Shown here piece after piece: positions 22,101 to 34,117 of a DNA stretch of 64,000 nt. Origin of the DNA: Lomentospora prolificans (Eukaryota > Ascomycota > Sordariomycetes > Microascales > Microascaceae); assembly GCA_029532625.1 (NCBI GenBank), contig JARFXM010000007.1, forward strand, positions 558,001 through 622,000, written 5' to 3'. The position numbers were made by a program, and so were the translations under genes. Numbering within the stretch: position 1 is the first letter of the stretch; the number at the start of each line of letters is the position of its first letter. The notes under the pieces are model-generated. The model searched no databases. It was given only the letters and a program-made list of their open reading frames with translations, and was not told where the DNA came from.

Positions 22101-25100
22101 CGCCGCAATGTCGTTGGGCTTGGGGCGGCGCGGGTGCGCAAGGTTGGAGGACATTAACACGAATCATCGTACGAAGTACGCCAGCAGTTGGAAACGGTAG
22201 CCGTATCGTAGCACAGAGGCTGTCATTACTGATAAGCCCTTTTAGCCGGCTGAGGAACACGATTGCTAGCTCTCCTTGGACGATTCATTCGGACCCAGTG
22301 CGGCGCTCGATGCTGCACTCTTCTCGGTTTCGGGGCTATACCGTGCTATCAGCGATTGACTTCCCACTGGGTTCACCACATTGTAACGGCAATATTACAG
22401 CTCAAGGGGACCAAGAACCAAGAAAAAAAAAAAGAAAGGGACCAACATCCGTCAGAACAGGTCGGGTCCAACGAGATCACTTCCCCATCCAGACAAGGAC
22501 ATGGGTCGAAGATGAAAATGGCTGGATGGGTCCAACTTTTCTTGTGTCAGTGAATGCTTACGTTTTGCTCGGCCAGGATTAGTGGGCTTCCCTTGCGAAG
22601 TCCAGACGATCCGAATCTTGCGGACCCGAGTGATTAGCTTTATGGGCCATGCCATGCCTGATGCCGGGCTGATAAATAAGATTTGAGGTTGAATTCAAGG
22701 AATTGGGGACACGGGATGAAAGGAACTGTAATTGAAGTCTCCTGCCACCTTGGGCTGCTATCGTCAAAAAAACGCGTTTCACCTGCATCCTTTCAATTTG
22801 CAACGGGATGTAATCTTTTCCACAATCCGCCCCCAGGGGGGAGGGGGGAAATGGATTGGCTCCCTCGTTGGTGATGCCGATATGTCGAGTCGCTGGCTCC
22901 TCGGCCGATCCGTTTCCCACTACAGGACATCACCGTTTATCCGTAGCGCCCCCGAGAAAACTGGCGGCAATCACCGGAGACCTCTCCCGAGTCACTAAAT
23001 TCATAACGCAAAGTCCCCCTCCATCCCAGCCGAATAAAAGACTGGAAGGAAAATACTAGACCGAAGACAGCAGGAGGATAGGCTGCTATGTTCGCCACCC
23101 AACTCTCTGCCATAGCCTCGTCCTCTATCGAGAACGCCACAGACTCTCCATGGGGGTCTAGCTTCCGAAAGACTTTCAGGTACCCTTCGGGTAGGAACCT
23201 CTCGAATTGAAGCCACCAGAGAAAACCAACCAAGTCTCCTTTTTTAATGGACGAAAGGACACACGAATATGGGGTTGAAGAGGATGTTAACTTTCGCACT
23301 ATATTTGGACGACACCATCACACATCCAGCCTTGCTGCAAGTGAGGAAGTATGGGTTGGGAGATGTGGAGGCACTTAGATGCTTCCATTGGTGACAAGTC
23401 AACATGCATGATGAAATGGATGGAAGGGCCAGAAAGCCCATTCCCTCAAATGAAGCCATGTGGTTTGGGCGGGAGAACACTCAAAAACTTGACATTTTTA
23501 GCCATCAGAAATGGAGGGTTGGTTAGCCGTTCCTTGATCATGGACCGGCCTTTCGATATAGCGAAGCTGCCGCCCTTCTCGCAAACTGCATTTAGCGTTC
23601 TTGAGGCCAAAAACCTCCTTCATGCGGCACAGGAAATCAGCATCGCAGAAAGTGTGCCTGCTGTCTTCTGATCTTCGTGCCGATGCTTGCTAGCCCAACT
23701 CGGACGCCCTTGCCTCACCCCGCTCCATTCATGCCGTCGCCGTCGTACTCTTTCCTGCTGTCTACGCAAGATTTCCATAATAGCACATGGTCAGAAATAC
23801 TGAGCAGATCTTGGAACCACGAGAAAAATAAAAATAAAAATAAAACCCAGTGCCGGCCTCGTTCCCGACAGAGGGGAGCATAACCAGACCCTTTAGGATC
23901 GACAATTGATTCCGTTCAATATTCCTTGATTACTAGACAGATTATCATGGAGATGTTGGATGATATAATCCCCTATGCGTCTATCGCTTCCGGAAGTCGA
24001 CCAAGCGTGATGCATCATGATATTGTTGACTGTTCAAATGTTGCCGCGAACAGACTCTTGAGACAACGGATCGATGTTCCTCCTTGGGTGACATTCTTTC
24101 CAGGAGAGTACAGTGCAAACGTCCCCATACGCGAGCTTTGCAGGACTCAAAACCAGGCGCCCTTCTGCTTCTGCTCCAAACTCGCCATGCCTCCGCTACG
24201 GGGATCTCTTGTTTTAGGGTGCAGATAGACCAACTGCAGCCCATAAATATTACCTGCATCCTCCTTGCTCTTCACCCAAAAAAAGACAAGTGGAGCCCCC
24301 TCCACTTCGCCCCTCCTTCCTAACCACTTTCAAGAGCTTCCTTATCGCAGAATCCTGATTGGCCATTCGCGTCATCCGATTCCGCATTGCCCCTCCTTCC
24401 CAAGGATGGAGCTACTATGACCGACGGCTACGTACCTCCCTCATTTTCGCAACCCAGATCTTTCCTGGTTACTCTTCATAATGGCATACGTCAAACTAAG
24501 TACGAGTCTGGCCACCGTTATGTGGCTAACACATTGGCACGCGACGGATTATTTCCCACAGCCTTTTTACGTCTACTTCGTAATATAAAGGTTACAACAA
24601 GCCCACCCATAAATGCCATTGGGGAAAAAAAGAAGAATGGCCCCACCTCTCACATGTGAAAAGCTGCAAATACCTCCAGCTCAGGAGCACTCCAAGCGGC
24701 CTATCCGGAAACGGCTTGTAGATTCGAAGATGAAGGGTACCGATGACATGTAGTTTTGCGGAGGCCCTGCGCCGTGGGGTAAGTACCGCCCTGTTCACCG
24801 CCCTTCATATTGACTACACTTTTGACGCCTGGTCTTCACCAGAGGCCGTGTCGGTGATGGATTTGGGCGCAAGGAGGGGTATTTTACGCGCGTGCAAGTG
24901 AAAATTCCTAAAACCTCCTTCACATTAAGCGAGCGGCTTCCCCTCGTGCATTGTCACGAGACTACTAGATGCCCCATGCTGAGGGACTCGCGATGCATTG
25001 AGATTGAGGAGTTTTAGCGGGGCGAGAGCAGAGCAGCACCAGCGGCGGCATGCCGGCCGGCGCGCGGGGTCTACGTGCCTCCGGGTCGCTTGGCTGTCTT

Positions 25101-25735
25101 GTAGCCATTCACGATACGCTGGGCTTCAGCAACCTGGGTGACGGCGAGTATTTTCTGACATTAAAGGCAGTACTGATTATGCAATGCTTTGCCGCTCCCC
25201 TTGTCGAGTAGGTGACTGTGAGCCTCGATGCAAAATTCTACTCATACATAAAGTATCGCCACCAGAATATGCAAGAAACTCGCCGCGACTGCCATTTTTT
25301 GACGCTTTGGGCTTGACTGATCCGGCCTGGTCCCTCTCACAGTGAGACTTTGCAATCCGATCAAAGCCGTTCAATGAGACCGCCTTTGCCCCTCCCCCGC
25401 CCCTCGTATGCACCTTGCAATGACCTACATCTCTTAGTTCAGGCCGTACGAGCCAACCAAACAAGCCAACCCCCACCTTCCCTTTGCCAGGAATTGCAAA
25501 GTCAAAACAGAAGCGGCCACGGCCAAGGCTTCTTGTCCTCGAAGAGGGCAGGATGAGACAGCGCGGGCACACAATCCTAGTCTCAACTCGGAGATCATGG
25601 TAGAACAGACAATGCAAGACCTGTCCTTCAAGCAGAGCCGCGAACCAACCAGCTATTCTAAGAATCCGTCGGAAAGCCGAGCCGAACCGGGCATTGCTAC
25701 TTGCGCGTTGTAGAATCGTGGTACAACAAGCATGA
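19164..25735. other. 6.6-kb gene-poor region
   Basis: Between the FYVE gene's promoter and the 3' end of the MoaA-MoaC gene I find no frame with family resemblance or plausible exon structure. It contains a short TA repeat (20769-20782), an A run (22421-22431), an AAAAT-type repeat (23824-23845) and three copies of the TACTTCGTA-type motif (21718, 22170, 24574). Non-coding transcripts or rapidly evolving small genes cannot be excluded. Confidence 0.5.
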
Positions 25736-27888
25736 TCACGGCATCTCCCACCTGCCGCTCTTTCCGCCGTCTTTGTAGGTGACTCGTAGACCGTCGATGA
25801 TCATGCCCTTGTCGACCGCTTTACACATGTCGTAGATGGTAAGTGCCGCTGTAGACGCTGCTGTCAACGCCTCCATCTCAACGCCTGTTTTCCCGTCACA
25901 CGATATCGTCGCCTTGACATCGATTGCATTATTAGTTTTGTCGAGTGAGAGAACAACAGCAGCATGCGATATTGGGATCGGATGACACAAAGGGATGAGA
26001 TCGGGAGTCCTCTTGGAAGCCATAATGCCAGCGACTCGGGCAACTCCGAGAACGTCACCCTTCTTCATTCCATTCTCGTCTATGAGTTTGATAGGGACTT
26101 CGGTTGAGAACCGGACCTTGCATGCCGCTGTGGCAGTACGTGATGTCACTGCTTTCTCCGATATGGAGACCATGTGTGCGGACCCCGAATCAGAGACATG
26201 GGTGAGCTTTTCTTGACCCTCGTAGCGTGGCTTCACCTCATCTTTGTTAAGTAGATAGCGCGTTGTCGAGAAGGGCCGCAAGCTGCTAGGCACTCGATTT
26301 TGAGTAAACAGGAAGTTCCCCATATTTTCGCATGTCCGGGGTGATCGTGAATTTGATACTCCCAGGAAGCCACTTGACGGGTGTGATCCGCTAAGGGATA
26401 GAGTTGGACCTGCGTAGCGTACTTAGCCCAAAAGCTCCGGCCTGAAGGGAGGCTCTCCGACCCCCGGAGATATGGGTTGTTGAAGCTATGGTCTGGCGGC
26501 TGGGTTTCCGCCAAGCAGTCAAGAGGCATGGAAACCTGCATCTCTGAGGTTTGGACGGGACAGGCTATAAACCATTACCCACCTATGAGGATCATGGGCC
26601 GGTTCTTCATATGCTCTAGTTCGCCGATGCCAGCGTGCTTGGCCTTTTTGCGCTTGACTGCCATACCGATAACATTAAGCAGCTCATCCTGGTTGACAAG
26701 TGCCCCTGGGGCATGGGGAGACGTGGAAAGGCCGTGGCTCTGATCCAAGCTGAGCTTCTTGATTGCCTCGAAAGCCTCCTCGTCGATCGGTTCGCCACTA
26801 TTGGTTTTTCGTAGGATATCGCGTAGAGACACCTCGGTGTTGCCAAAGAGACAGACCTTCAGGTTTCCATCGCTTGTGATGCGCAGACGATTGCAAGTTC
26901 CACAGAAGTTATGGGTCATGCTCGTGATGAACCCTAGCCTGCCAGAAAATCCTGGTATTTGCCACGTCTTGCTGGTGTCGTTTCGGTGATCGCGAACTTT
27001 CTCCAGCGTCGGATACCTCTCCTTAATTAGATCCAGCATTTCCTGGTAGCTAAACATCTTTCCTTTGTTCCATCGGTTTCCATCGAAAGGCATATACTCA
27101 ATGAAGCGGACTTCCACATCTTTCTCGCGGGTCATGTCCACGAAGGACATGATTTCACGATCGTTGACGCCGCGCATCACAACGCAGTTGATCTTGAATT
27201 TTATACCAGCCCCGTGACTATTCAGTTCAAATATCTTGTCCATGCTTTTTTTCACGGCATCAAATCCCTTCCGGCGTGTCATAATCTGGAACTGCCACGG
27301 GTCAAGGGTGTCGAGACTCATGTTGATACCCGTGAGACCCGCCTCGACCATACTGTCGAGTTTCCTGTGAAGGGAGAGTCCATTTGTTGTCAGGCAGAGT
27401 TCTCGAAGCCCATGGCGGCGCAAAGAGCCTATTTGATGCATTAACGGAATAATATCTTTCCGCACAGTTGGCTCGCCGCCGGTTAAGCGTATCTTTGTCA
27501 CGCCCTGGGACACAAAAACCGAAGATAAAAGCACGATCTCAGGGGTAGTCAAAAGCTCCCGGGAAGGCGAGAGTGGGACACCTTCTTCCGGCATACAGTA
27601 GACACAACGCAGATTGCATCTCTCAGTGACAGAGATGCGGAGGTAGTCATGTTGGCGGTTGAAAGTATCCGTCAAGAAGTGGGAAAAGGGCTTCGCCGAT
27701 TTGATAGCCTCCCGCCGGAGACTTTGGCTTGATTGGGGAAGGGTTGCGGGTTCTGGTTTCCGTGGGTGTGTGGTATTATGGAATCCTTGACTTAAGGACC
27801 AGAAGCGGAGAATAGAAGGTGATTGAACTGGTGATACATGGCTTCTGCGAACCCCAGCCGGCACGCCGTGACGAACGCCTCGGAGCAT
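25736..27888 (-). CDS. cnxABC: Molybdenum cofactor biosynthesis, MoaA-MoaC bifunctional gene (cnxABC/MOCS1 type)
   Basis: Makes cyclic pyranopterin monophosphate (precursor Z) from GTP, the first step of molybdenum cofactor synthesis. Exon 1 (27888-26583) encodes MoaA, a radical-SAM GTP 3',8-cyclase. It has a basic, probably mitochondrial, N-terminus, the first iron-sulfur motif CNLRCVYC (Cys 91, 95, 98), LTGGEPTVRKD, and the second cluster motif FCGTCNRLR...VCLFG. Exon 2 (26409-25736) encodes MoaC, cyclic pyranopterin monophosphate synthase, with PLCHPIPI, TGVEMEAL and DMCKAVDKGM. Splicing donor ATAG|GTGGGT to acceptor CGCAG|GTCC (intron 26410-26582) joins them in frame, giving 659 residues. 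Unspliced, MoaA stops at 26575 right after Gly-Gly. It is divergent from the WDR8 gene. The enzyme assignment is firm; the balance of spliced and unspliced forms is unknown. Confidence 0.93.
26410..26582 (-). other. Intron whose donor overlaps the MoaA Gly-Gly-stop codons
   Basis: On the minus strand the exon reads ATA GGT GGG TAA at 26586-26575. The GT donor (GTGGGT) starts at the second base of the first Gly codon. The acceptor GCAG ends at 26410 and restores the MoaC frame in phase 1. Retention gives MoaA ending in Ile-Gly-Gly; removal gives the MoaA-MoaC fusion with only one Gly at the junction. Confidence 0.75.
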
Positions 27889-28682
27889 CGCTACACTGGT
27901 GAGACCTAGATAACTAGCTGAGGAAGCGAACCATTGATCAGGGACGGGAACTGCAGAGGCGGTGCATAAAGAGGGTGAAGATTTGGTGCTATTTTCCAGT
28001 TATAATTCGAGGTGGACAGAGGCTGCTGGTGAAGGTTCTGTCGTAACTTGAAGTATCGGCGTGCTGCACTTCACCTGGCTTCAAGTCTATTAGTGGTTGT
28101 GCTGACACAGAATCAGTCACGATAAACTGGAGTTGGATGTGAAGCGACTATCTTGGCCACGCCGTCATCACAAGGAGAGCTCGAGGATAAGACGCTGGAC
28201 TCCGGGACGACGTCAGTCATTTGGTTAGTAAGCCACCATATGATTGGCTAATGCCCCACCATTGTCACCAGTGTGTAAACTAAACAGGAAGAGGGAGACC
28301 AACTCTCCGCGGGGCAGTCACGATCCGCGACACGTCGGATTACTCTCGCTTGCTGTTAGTCTTCAAGCCCATGTGCCCCTACATCTCCCTAAAAGACAGC
28401 CTCCGTTGTGAGTTGCAAACTTCTTGAATACTGTGGACTAGACCGGACCGTGAAAATAGCCTTTTTCCCCAGTCCAAGCATCAAGACCCCTAAATCTCAC
28501 TACCCCGCTTCATACCCTTGGGCTGCTGGCTTTTCTTAGAGAAGCTCCGTACTCCGCAAGAGATATTGCGGCGCCAAAGTCACTTTCGATAAAGGTTAGG
28601 CCGGGAATTTCGAGGGTTTCTTTGCATTATCGTGCTTCGCATTCAAGCGCAGGTGCCCGCTTTCTCGCGGTCACATTTCAGT
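27889..28682. promoter_or_regulatory. Divergent promoter region, MoaA-MoaC gene and WDR8 gene
   Basis: The 794 bases between two outward-facing ATGs must hold both promoters. No TATA box or recognisable activator site stands out. Sequence is mixed, without homopolymer runs. Confidence 0.5.
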
Positions 28683-30501
28683 ATGGTTTTTTCTCCTCTG
28701 TTCAAGTGTAAGTGAATTGTATCCGGACATTGTTAACTATTTGCTAATGGTTCATATAGCTTCTGCCAATTCTGTCCCTAGCCCAGATGGAAAACTGATA
28801 GCTACTCTACTCCCCTCAAAGATCATCGTCCGGTCGATCCAAAATCTTAGGACACTTCATGAGATAGCTCCACCACCAGCGGCAGAGCTCTCCAGTCCGG
28901 TCTCGACCTTTATCTGGTCACCGTCCTCCTCCAAAGTCCTCATAGCCACCGCCAGCCATATCCATGTTCTTGGGGTCACAGATACCGAATTCAGGGCTGT
29001 GATTAAAATCCCAGGCCCAGGAGCTGCTAAACCAAGCTTGGTTCGATTCGGACCAGACGACGCGATGGTGTACGCTTTCTCGCACCTCGGTATCAAGCTC
29101 TCCATCTTCAACTTGACTACATGCAAGGTAGTTGAGATAAACAATCCAAAGTTTTACCTCCCAGCTTCCGCAACAAGGTCACTATCAGTTCGCCCTATCT
29201 CGTACCATTTAGCAGTTCTTACTCGGACTGCGGGTAGGGATGTCATTAGCATCCATGCGCCGTCTGCTTGGGATGTCCAGAGGTCTTGGTACCCTGACAC
29301 GGTAGACTGCCAGGGGTTGATGTGGACCTCGGACGGAAGATGGCTTATTATTTGGGAGTCACCCGCTCAAGGCCACAAATTGCTTCTTTATACACCTGAT
29401 GGTCACCTCTTCAGATCCTGGACGGGGCCTATTTCAGCTCTGTCTGCACCGGACCTGAAACATTCAGAATTGGGTGCAGGAATCAAGCGATGCCAGCTCA
29501 GTCCAGATGCTGCGATGGTGGCCGTGTGTGACTACACGCGTTTTATCTACATCCTGGAGGTTCCCGCAGGGTTGGAAACAATGAGGCTTCATCATCCAAC
29601 GACTGCCATCATCCCAAGAGATACTCTCCAGGTGCGTGTGCCGATCGTTGCATAATTCTGTCCTGCACGATATTACTTCCTATCCAAGACATACATGCGT
29701 GCGCCTTATCGCTACCACCGTCACACAAGCCCTTCTTGGACCTCCTTGGTTGGGTTCAGTGACACTAAACTTATGTTCTTTATACTAACCATACGGCTCT
29801 CATTTTAGATTTGGCAAGAACAACTCAGCCCTCCTCTAGCTCCCTCGACGCGCGTCACGCACGGCTTCGCGAAGGTTACTCAACCCGTCTCTCCCCCAGG
29901 CCCCTCGCCGTCTGTGAATGCTGCAACTCCGGAAATCAACGTTGGGGGATCTACCTGCTTATTTGACGCCTCGTCCTCTCTATTAGCGTCAAGGATCGAT
30001 GATTCACCTACTGCTCTTTGGATATGGGATTTGTCCTCTATGGAACTTCGCGCAGTGCTCATATTCTCCTCTGATATTGTTTCGTTCCAATGGCATCCAT
30101 CGATCCCCGAGCTTCTCTCTATTACTTGCCAGGGTCGAGGTTACGAGGGCGTTGTCTTTGTCTGGGACCCTCTTTCGAACGGTCCCCACCCGTTAGATTG
30201 TGGTTCACGCTTTCCCGAGGAGAAGATTGCACCAAAATGGCACGCCAAATGGATAAAGTCCGATGCCCCTCCTGGCACGCTTTATGTGGGTGACAGCAGC
30301 CGCTACTTACTTGCATCCCTCGCCGGATCTGACGATGACCACCCTGACTGGGGCGACGTACACCCCAGCCCGTCCAATGACAACACATCCTCAATAGATC
30401 ACCACCCCCTTCAAGGGGTCAACGTCGATGGCTCTCTGGCTGATATTGAAGATGATACTTTGGCGGAGCCAGACGATACATTCAGCTTCAAACGAGTATA
30501 A
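28683..30501 (+). CDS. WD-repeat protein of the WDR8/WRAP73 family
   Basis: A seven-blade-type WD40 protein; in animals and fission yeast the family acts at centrosomes or spindle poles, with a partner of the SSX2IP/Msd1 type. Three exons: 28683-28707, 28760-29631 and 29809-30501, giving 529 residues. Exon 1 encodes only eight codons plus one base (MVFSPLFK), matching the family's short N-terminus before the SPDGK motif, and its GTAAGT donor and branch site CTAAT support it. Recognisable stretches are SPDGKLIATL, FSHLGIKLSIFNL, WSPSSSKVLIA, SWYPDTVDCQGLMWTSDGRW and, in exon 3, TALWIWDLSSMELRAVL and FQWHP. The C-terminal 90 residues are acidic and disordered. Codons here are less GC-rich than in ADE5,7. 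Family call is firm; the spindle-pole role is inferred from homologues. Confidence 0.9.
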
Positions 30502-32500
30502 TCCACTCTCGGCTTCTTTTATACTTGCCCGTTCCTTCGCGCTTAGTAGGTACGTAGATAGATATGACCGGCTTGTGAGGTTTACATTACTTTGTACCCC
30601 CGTTTCTTCACGGACTCAGTCCTTAGTGCATTGCTGGCGCTGAGGCGCAATGTTTTCACCCGCAACACCCTCTGTCGGCCTGGGAACAGTTCTGGAACTG
30701 CGGCGCTCTGCCAAATCTGGAGCCAAGCTTGACATGCGCTTTTACTGATTAAATCCATGACGAAAATCCGAGCGATGTGGTATCAATCGCCAGCGTCCCA
30801 CACTACGGTTCCTAACGCCAGAAGTATTCTTTTTCGTTCCCAACTTCACATTCGGTTACGTACGGATACTTTCACCTCGAGTCGCTCCACCTTTCGTTGG
30901 CGAATTATCGGAGACATGAGGCGACACTAGCCCCCCTTGGAACTTGATACCGCCTATGGATACCCCAACGCGAGGAACTTAATATTTTACGGCACGAAGT
31001 ACGGCTTAGCCTTTTCGTGGTAGCTGACCATCATTGGTACAAAGAGAGCCAGCAGACAAAGGCGATTGGAGCACGCTGGCTGATACCATACTTCTAATTT
31101 CGTCAGCTCGAAGATGCTGTGTAATACTAAGAATGGATCAGGGATCAGGCTCTAATAATGGGCTGTCTGACAGGCATGCTTCAATAACACGCAAACAAAC
31201 CCCCATCAGCCCTGTTCCAACGCCTCCATCCTGCGGGCTGCCTGTTTCAGTAGTTCTGCATACCGCCAATCATAGTCCCATCGACCAATTCGGCAACTTT
31301 TGATGGTTCCGGGGATGCGGCGGGCTTCCATGGCCTGTTACAGGTGAACACAAGCCAGCGTTTGCAGTATCTACCCGGGACCCGACGACAGGGACGGCCC
31401 GTCTATGCTGGCCATTCCCACTCAAGACGGACCCTAACCCCCAGATTCGTCGCTAATTCTTTTCATACCTCTCCTTTTCGAGACAATATTTGGAATTTCC
31501 AAACCCCCAATGCTCATCTACTCGTAATGTAGAGCCGGCTTCTTTCGGGTTCGCCGAGTACGCAGCAATCTCAGCAGTATCTACTGCCCCGACGCATTGT
31601 TGGAGACATCCCAAGGGCACCGCTCGTATACCCACGGCGCCGGACGATGGATATCATATGCATGCCATTAAATGCTTCTCGTGCGTTCATCTTGCAGTCA
31701 AGACCCCGCCTAATCGCCTCACATCACCCCAGCTTGCCACCCCTTGCTTGAATTGTCTATTTAAGCGGCAAGAGTGATGGATGTCTCTTAACTCAGGGAA
31801 CTAGGGTCGGGCCGTACTCGTCCTTTCGGCTACCCTCCTTGCTCTCATTCACGGTGACCGACTTGTTGGGCAAGTGGTTGGCCAGCGGCATCGCATATGC
31901 CAGTTTCGCCGAACTTGTTGGTGCACATTATCCTTCTATTTGGCCCAATGCAGCCACTATATCGAAGCCCGTGCTCGGTACAGTTCACAGCCGATCGAAG
32001 ATTGCTGCGAAAGCTCTCTGTGAGCTGTCTCAAGTCGAGCTCCATAATGTATCTAGGCCAAAAGGGAGAAAGTGTGCATCAACGCAGGCATGTAGTGAGG
32101 CGTCCGATAGTCAATGCTCAGTGCTTCTGGTATAACATATAAGTGCGTTCATCTGACACCATTACTTGCCGCCTCTCTCCGGGATAGAGCCTCGTGTGGT
32201 AGTGTCGTAGGCGGGTTCATCTTTTCTTTTTCTCTTTTTTTTTTTTTCCGCAACACCATAACTCTTTCCTCTTGGGGCTTCAATTCTTTGTTGACCTGGA
32301 TCCACAGGTAGGCATTCCACAAGGTGTACCATCGCCACCTGGGACGTCTATCCAACCTCAGTGTCTCTATTCATAGTTTCACAGAACCGCGGTGCCGGTA
32401 CAGGCTCAAGACAGTCGGCTTGCGGATCTCAGCGTTGCTGTCTGCATTACTTTGGGAGGCCGTATCTCAGATTCCTGATCAAGCGCCTTTCACCCCTGAG
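30502..32500. other. Intergenic region between WDR8 and RRM-type gene
   Basis: Two kilobases without a supported gene, containing the 3' region of WDR8 and the promoter of the next gene. A T run (about 32236-32248) and one incomplete copy of the CACGAAGTAC motif (30993-31002) are the only features noted. Open frames are short. Confidence 0.5.
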
Positions 32501-34117
32501 ATGACGTCGGAGCCCACAAAGATGCTGGAGGTCGAGGCAGGGAATAAGACAGGCGTCTATTACATTACTGTCTCCAATGTATGTATTCTTATTTGAAGGG
32601 TTACATCTCGGTTTTGGCACGTACAACGTATGCCACAGCTCTCACCGGTTTGCCACATTTTCTGATATACTGCTCTTGGTATCTACAGTGGTATTTTTCT
32701 TTTTCGGCGGCTAACACCGAGACTTATATCTAGCTTCCTTTCAATGCGCAGTGGAAAGATCTGAAGGATTTTGTGCGGACGGTATGCGAGGTGGACTATG
32801 TTGAAGTCTTCAGCGCGAGCACCCACGCATGGGTGAGGGTAATTGGCCACGAGCAATGTCAAAGGGCGTTTGGTAAGTAATAACTGCCACATTGCTTTCT
32901 TTCTTTATATAACCTCGGTATTTCCACTTTTTTACCTTTTTTATAAGGTGAATATTTTATGTGGGAGTGGTTCAAGGCAAATGCTTACCGTGACAGCACT
33001 GCTCAATGGCGGGCTCTTCATGGGGAGGTATCTTGTGGCGGATTGTAGGAACGAAAAGGAGAGGATATCAATCCGAACTGTGGTAGACGTCAGCAGGCGC
33101 TCGTCGTTAACTACAACGTTGCAGGCCATGCATGTTGGCGAAACTCTCTCGTCTGCTAAGCTTTCGTCGAAAGCATCCACTTCCTCGTCACAAACGTCCA
33201 TGAGCGCGTTTTCTTCCGTAGGATCTCCTTCGTCTTCACAAGCGTCTGCAAGTTATGGCTACGATTGCGGGTATGATGATGTAAGTGCCGACGAAAGAGT
33301 TCGGATTTGGCCTGCTTCAAAGATGCCATTTCGTATCCAATCTAACACACCGAGACGAATTCAGATATGCCAAGCTACGCACCTGATGAACATGAACGAG
33401 CAGGAGTCGGGCTTTTTCCCAGGACCCGAAGGCGGTTACCATCAAGCCCGGTCGGAAATGAAGACAGATAGCCTTCACATGAGGGGTATTGACCGCTACT
33501 ACACGGAAGAAGCGTATGGAACGGCGACTTTTAACCCAGGCTACCTCTACTGTGGCGGATGTGGGGGTTATGGCCAAGTCAGCCGCCTTGATACGGTGGT
33601 CTGCGAGGGCTGTGGTCATCGAATTGCGAGCAGTCATCACAATAATGTTTACGACCCGGAGGCTCGGTCAGGACTGGAGCTCAGCGGCTGGGGTTACGGT
33701 GGCCAGGAACCTGGAACGGCCCAAACGGACGCCGCCGAGGTTCCAAAGTCCTCCGTGCGTAAAAAGGGAAAAGGTGAGAGAGTTCGCCCACTATTGTCTA
33801 TCATTGTGCAAGGTCGGGACCTCGAAGGAACACGGTGTCTAACAAGTAACGTTGTAGGGCAAGGCGCTAACGGGGCATCTACACACACCGCGAGTAGTAG
33901 CTCCAAGCCCAAGTCAAAGGGCAAAGAAAAAGGCAAGGCGCGGGAAGAAGGCACGCAAAAGCGCGGAGGCGCCAGGAAGTCCAAGGACAAAACGTCGGTT
34001 GGGTCGAGTAAATTGACTTCGCCTTCGATGCCGGTGATTGTCAACGGATCCAGCAGCAGGAAAAGCTCGAATGATAAGGAGAGTAAAAAGAAAGACGAAA
34101 AGAAGTCGAAAAAGTAA
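32501..34117 (+). CDS. RRM-like protein with CxxC pair and Lys-rich tail, function unknown
   Basis: I model four exons: 32501-32578, 32734-32872, 32997-33773 and 33858-34117, giving 417 residues. Splicing assembles an RNA-recognition-type fold: YYITVSNLPFNAQWKDLKDFV, then EVFSASTHAWVRVIG and ALLNGGLFMGRYLVADC. Exons 1 and 2 are clear from frame and domain continuity. The acceptor at 32996 is weaker and is chosen because it restores the domain frame. A zinc-ribbon-like region follows: CGGC, then about 15 residues, then CEGC (33550-33614). The last intron (33774-33857) is a multiple of three, so retention would keep the frame. The C-terminus is Lys/Ser-rich (SSRKSSNDKESKKKDEKKSKK) and probably nuclear. 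The RNA-binding role is inferred; I cannot name an orthologue. The first ATG in the frame is 32501. Confidence 0.7.
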
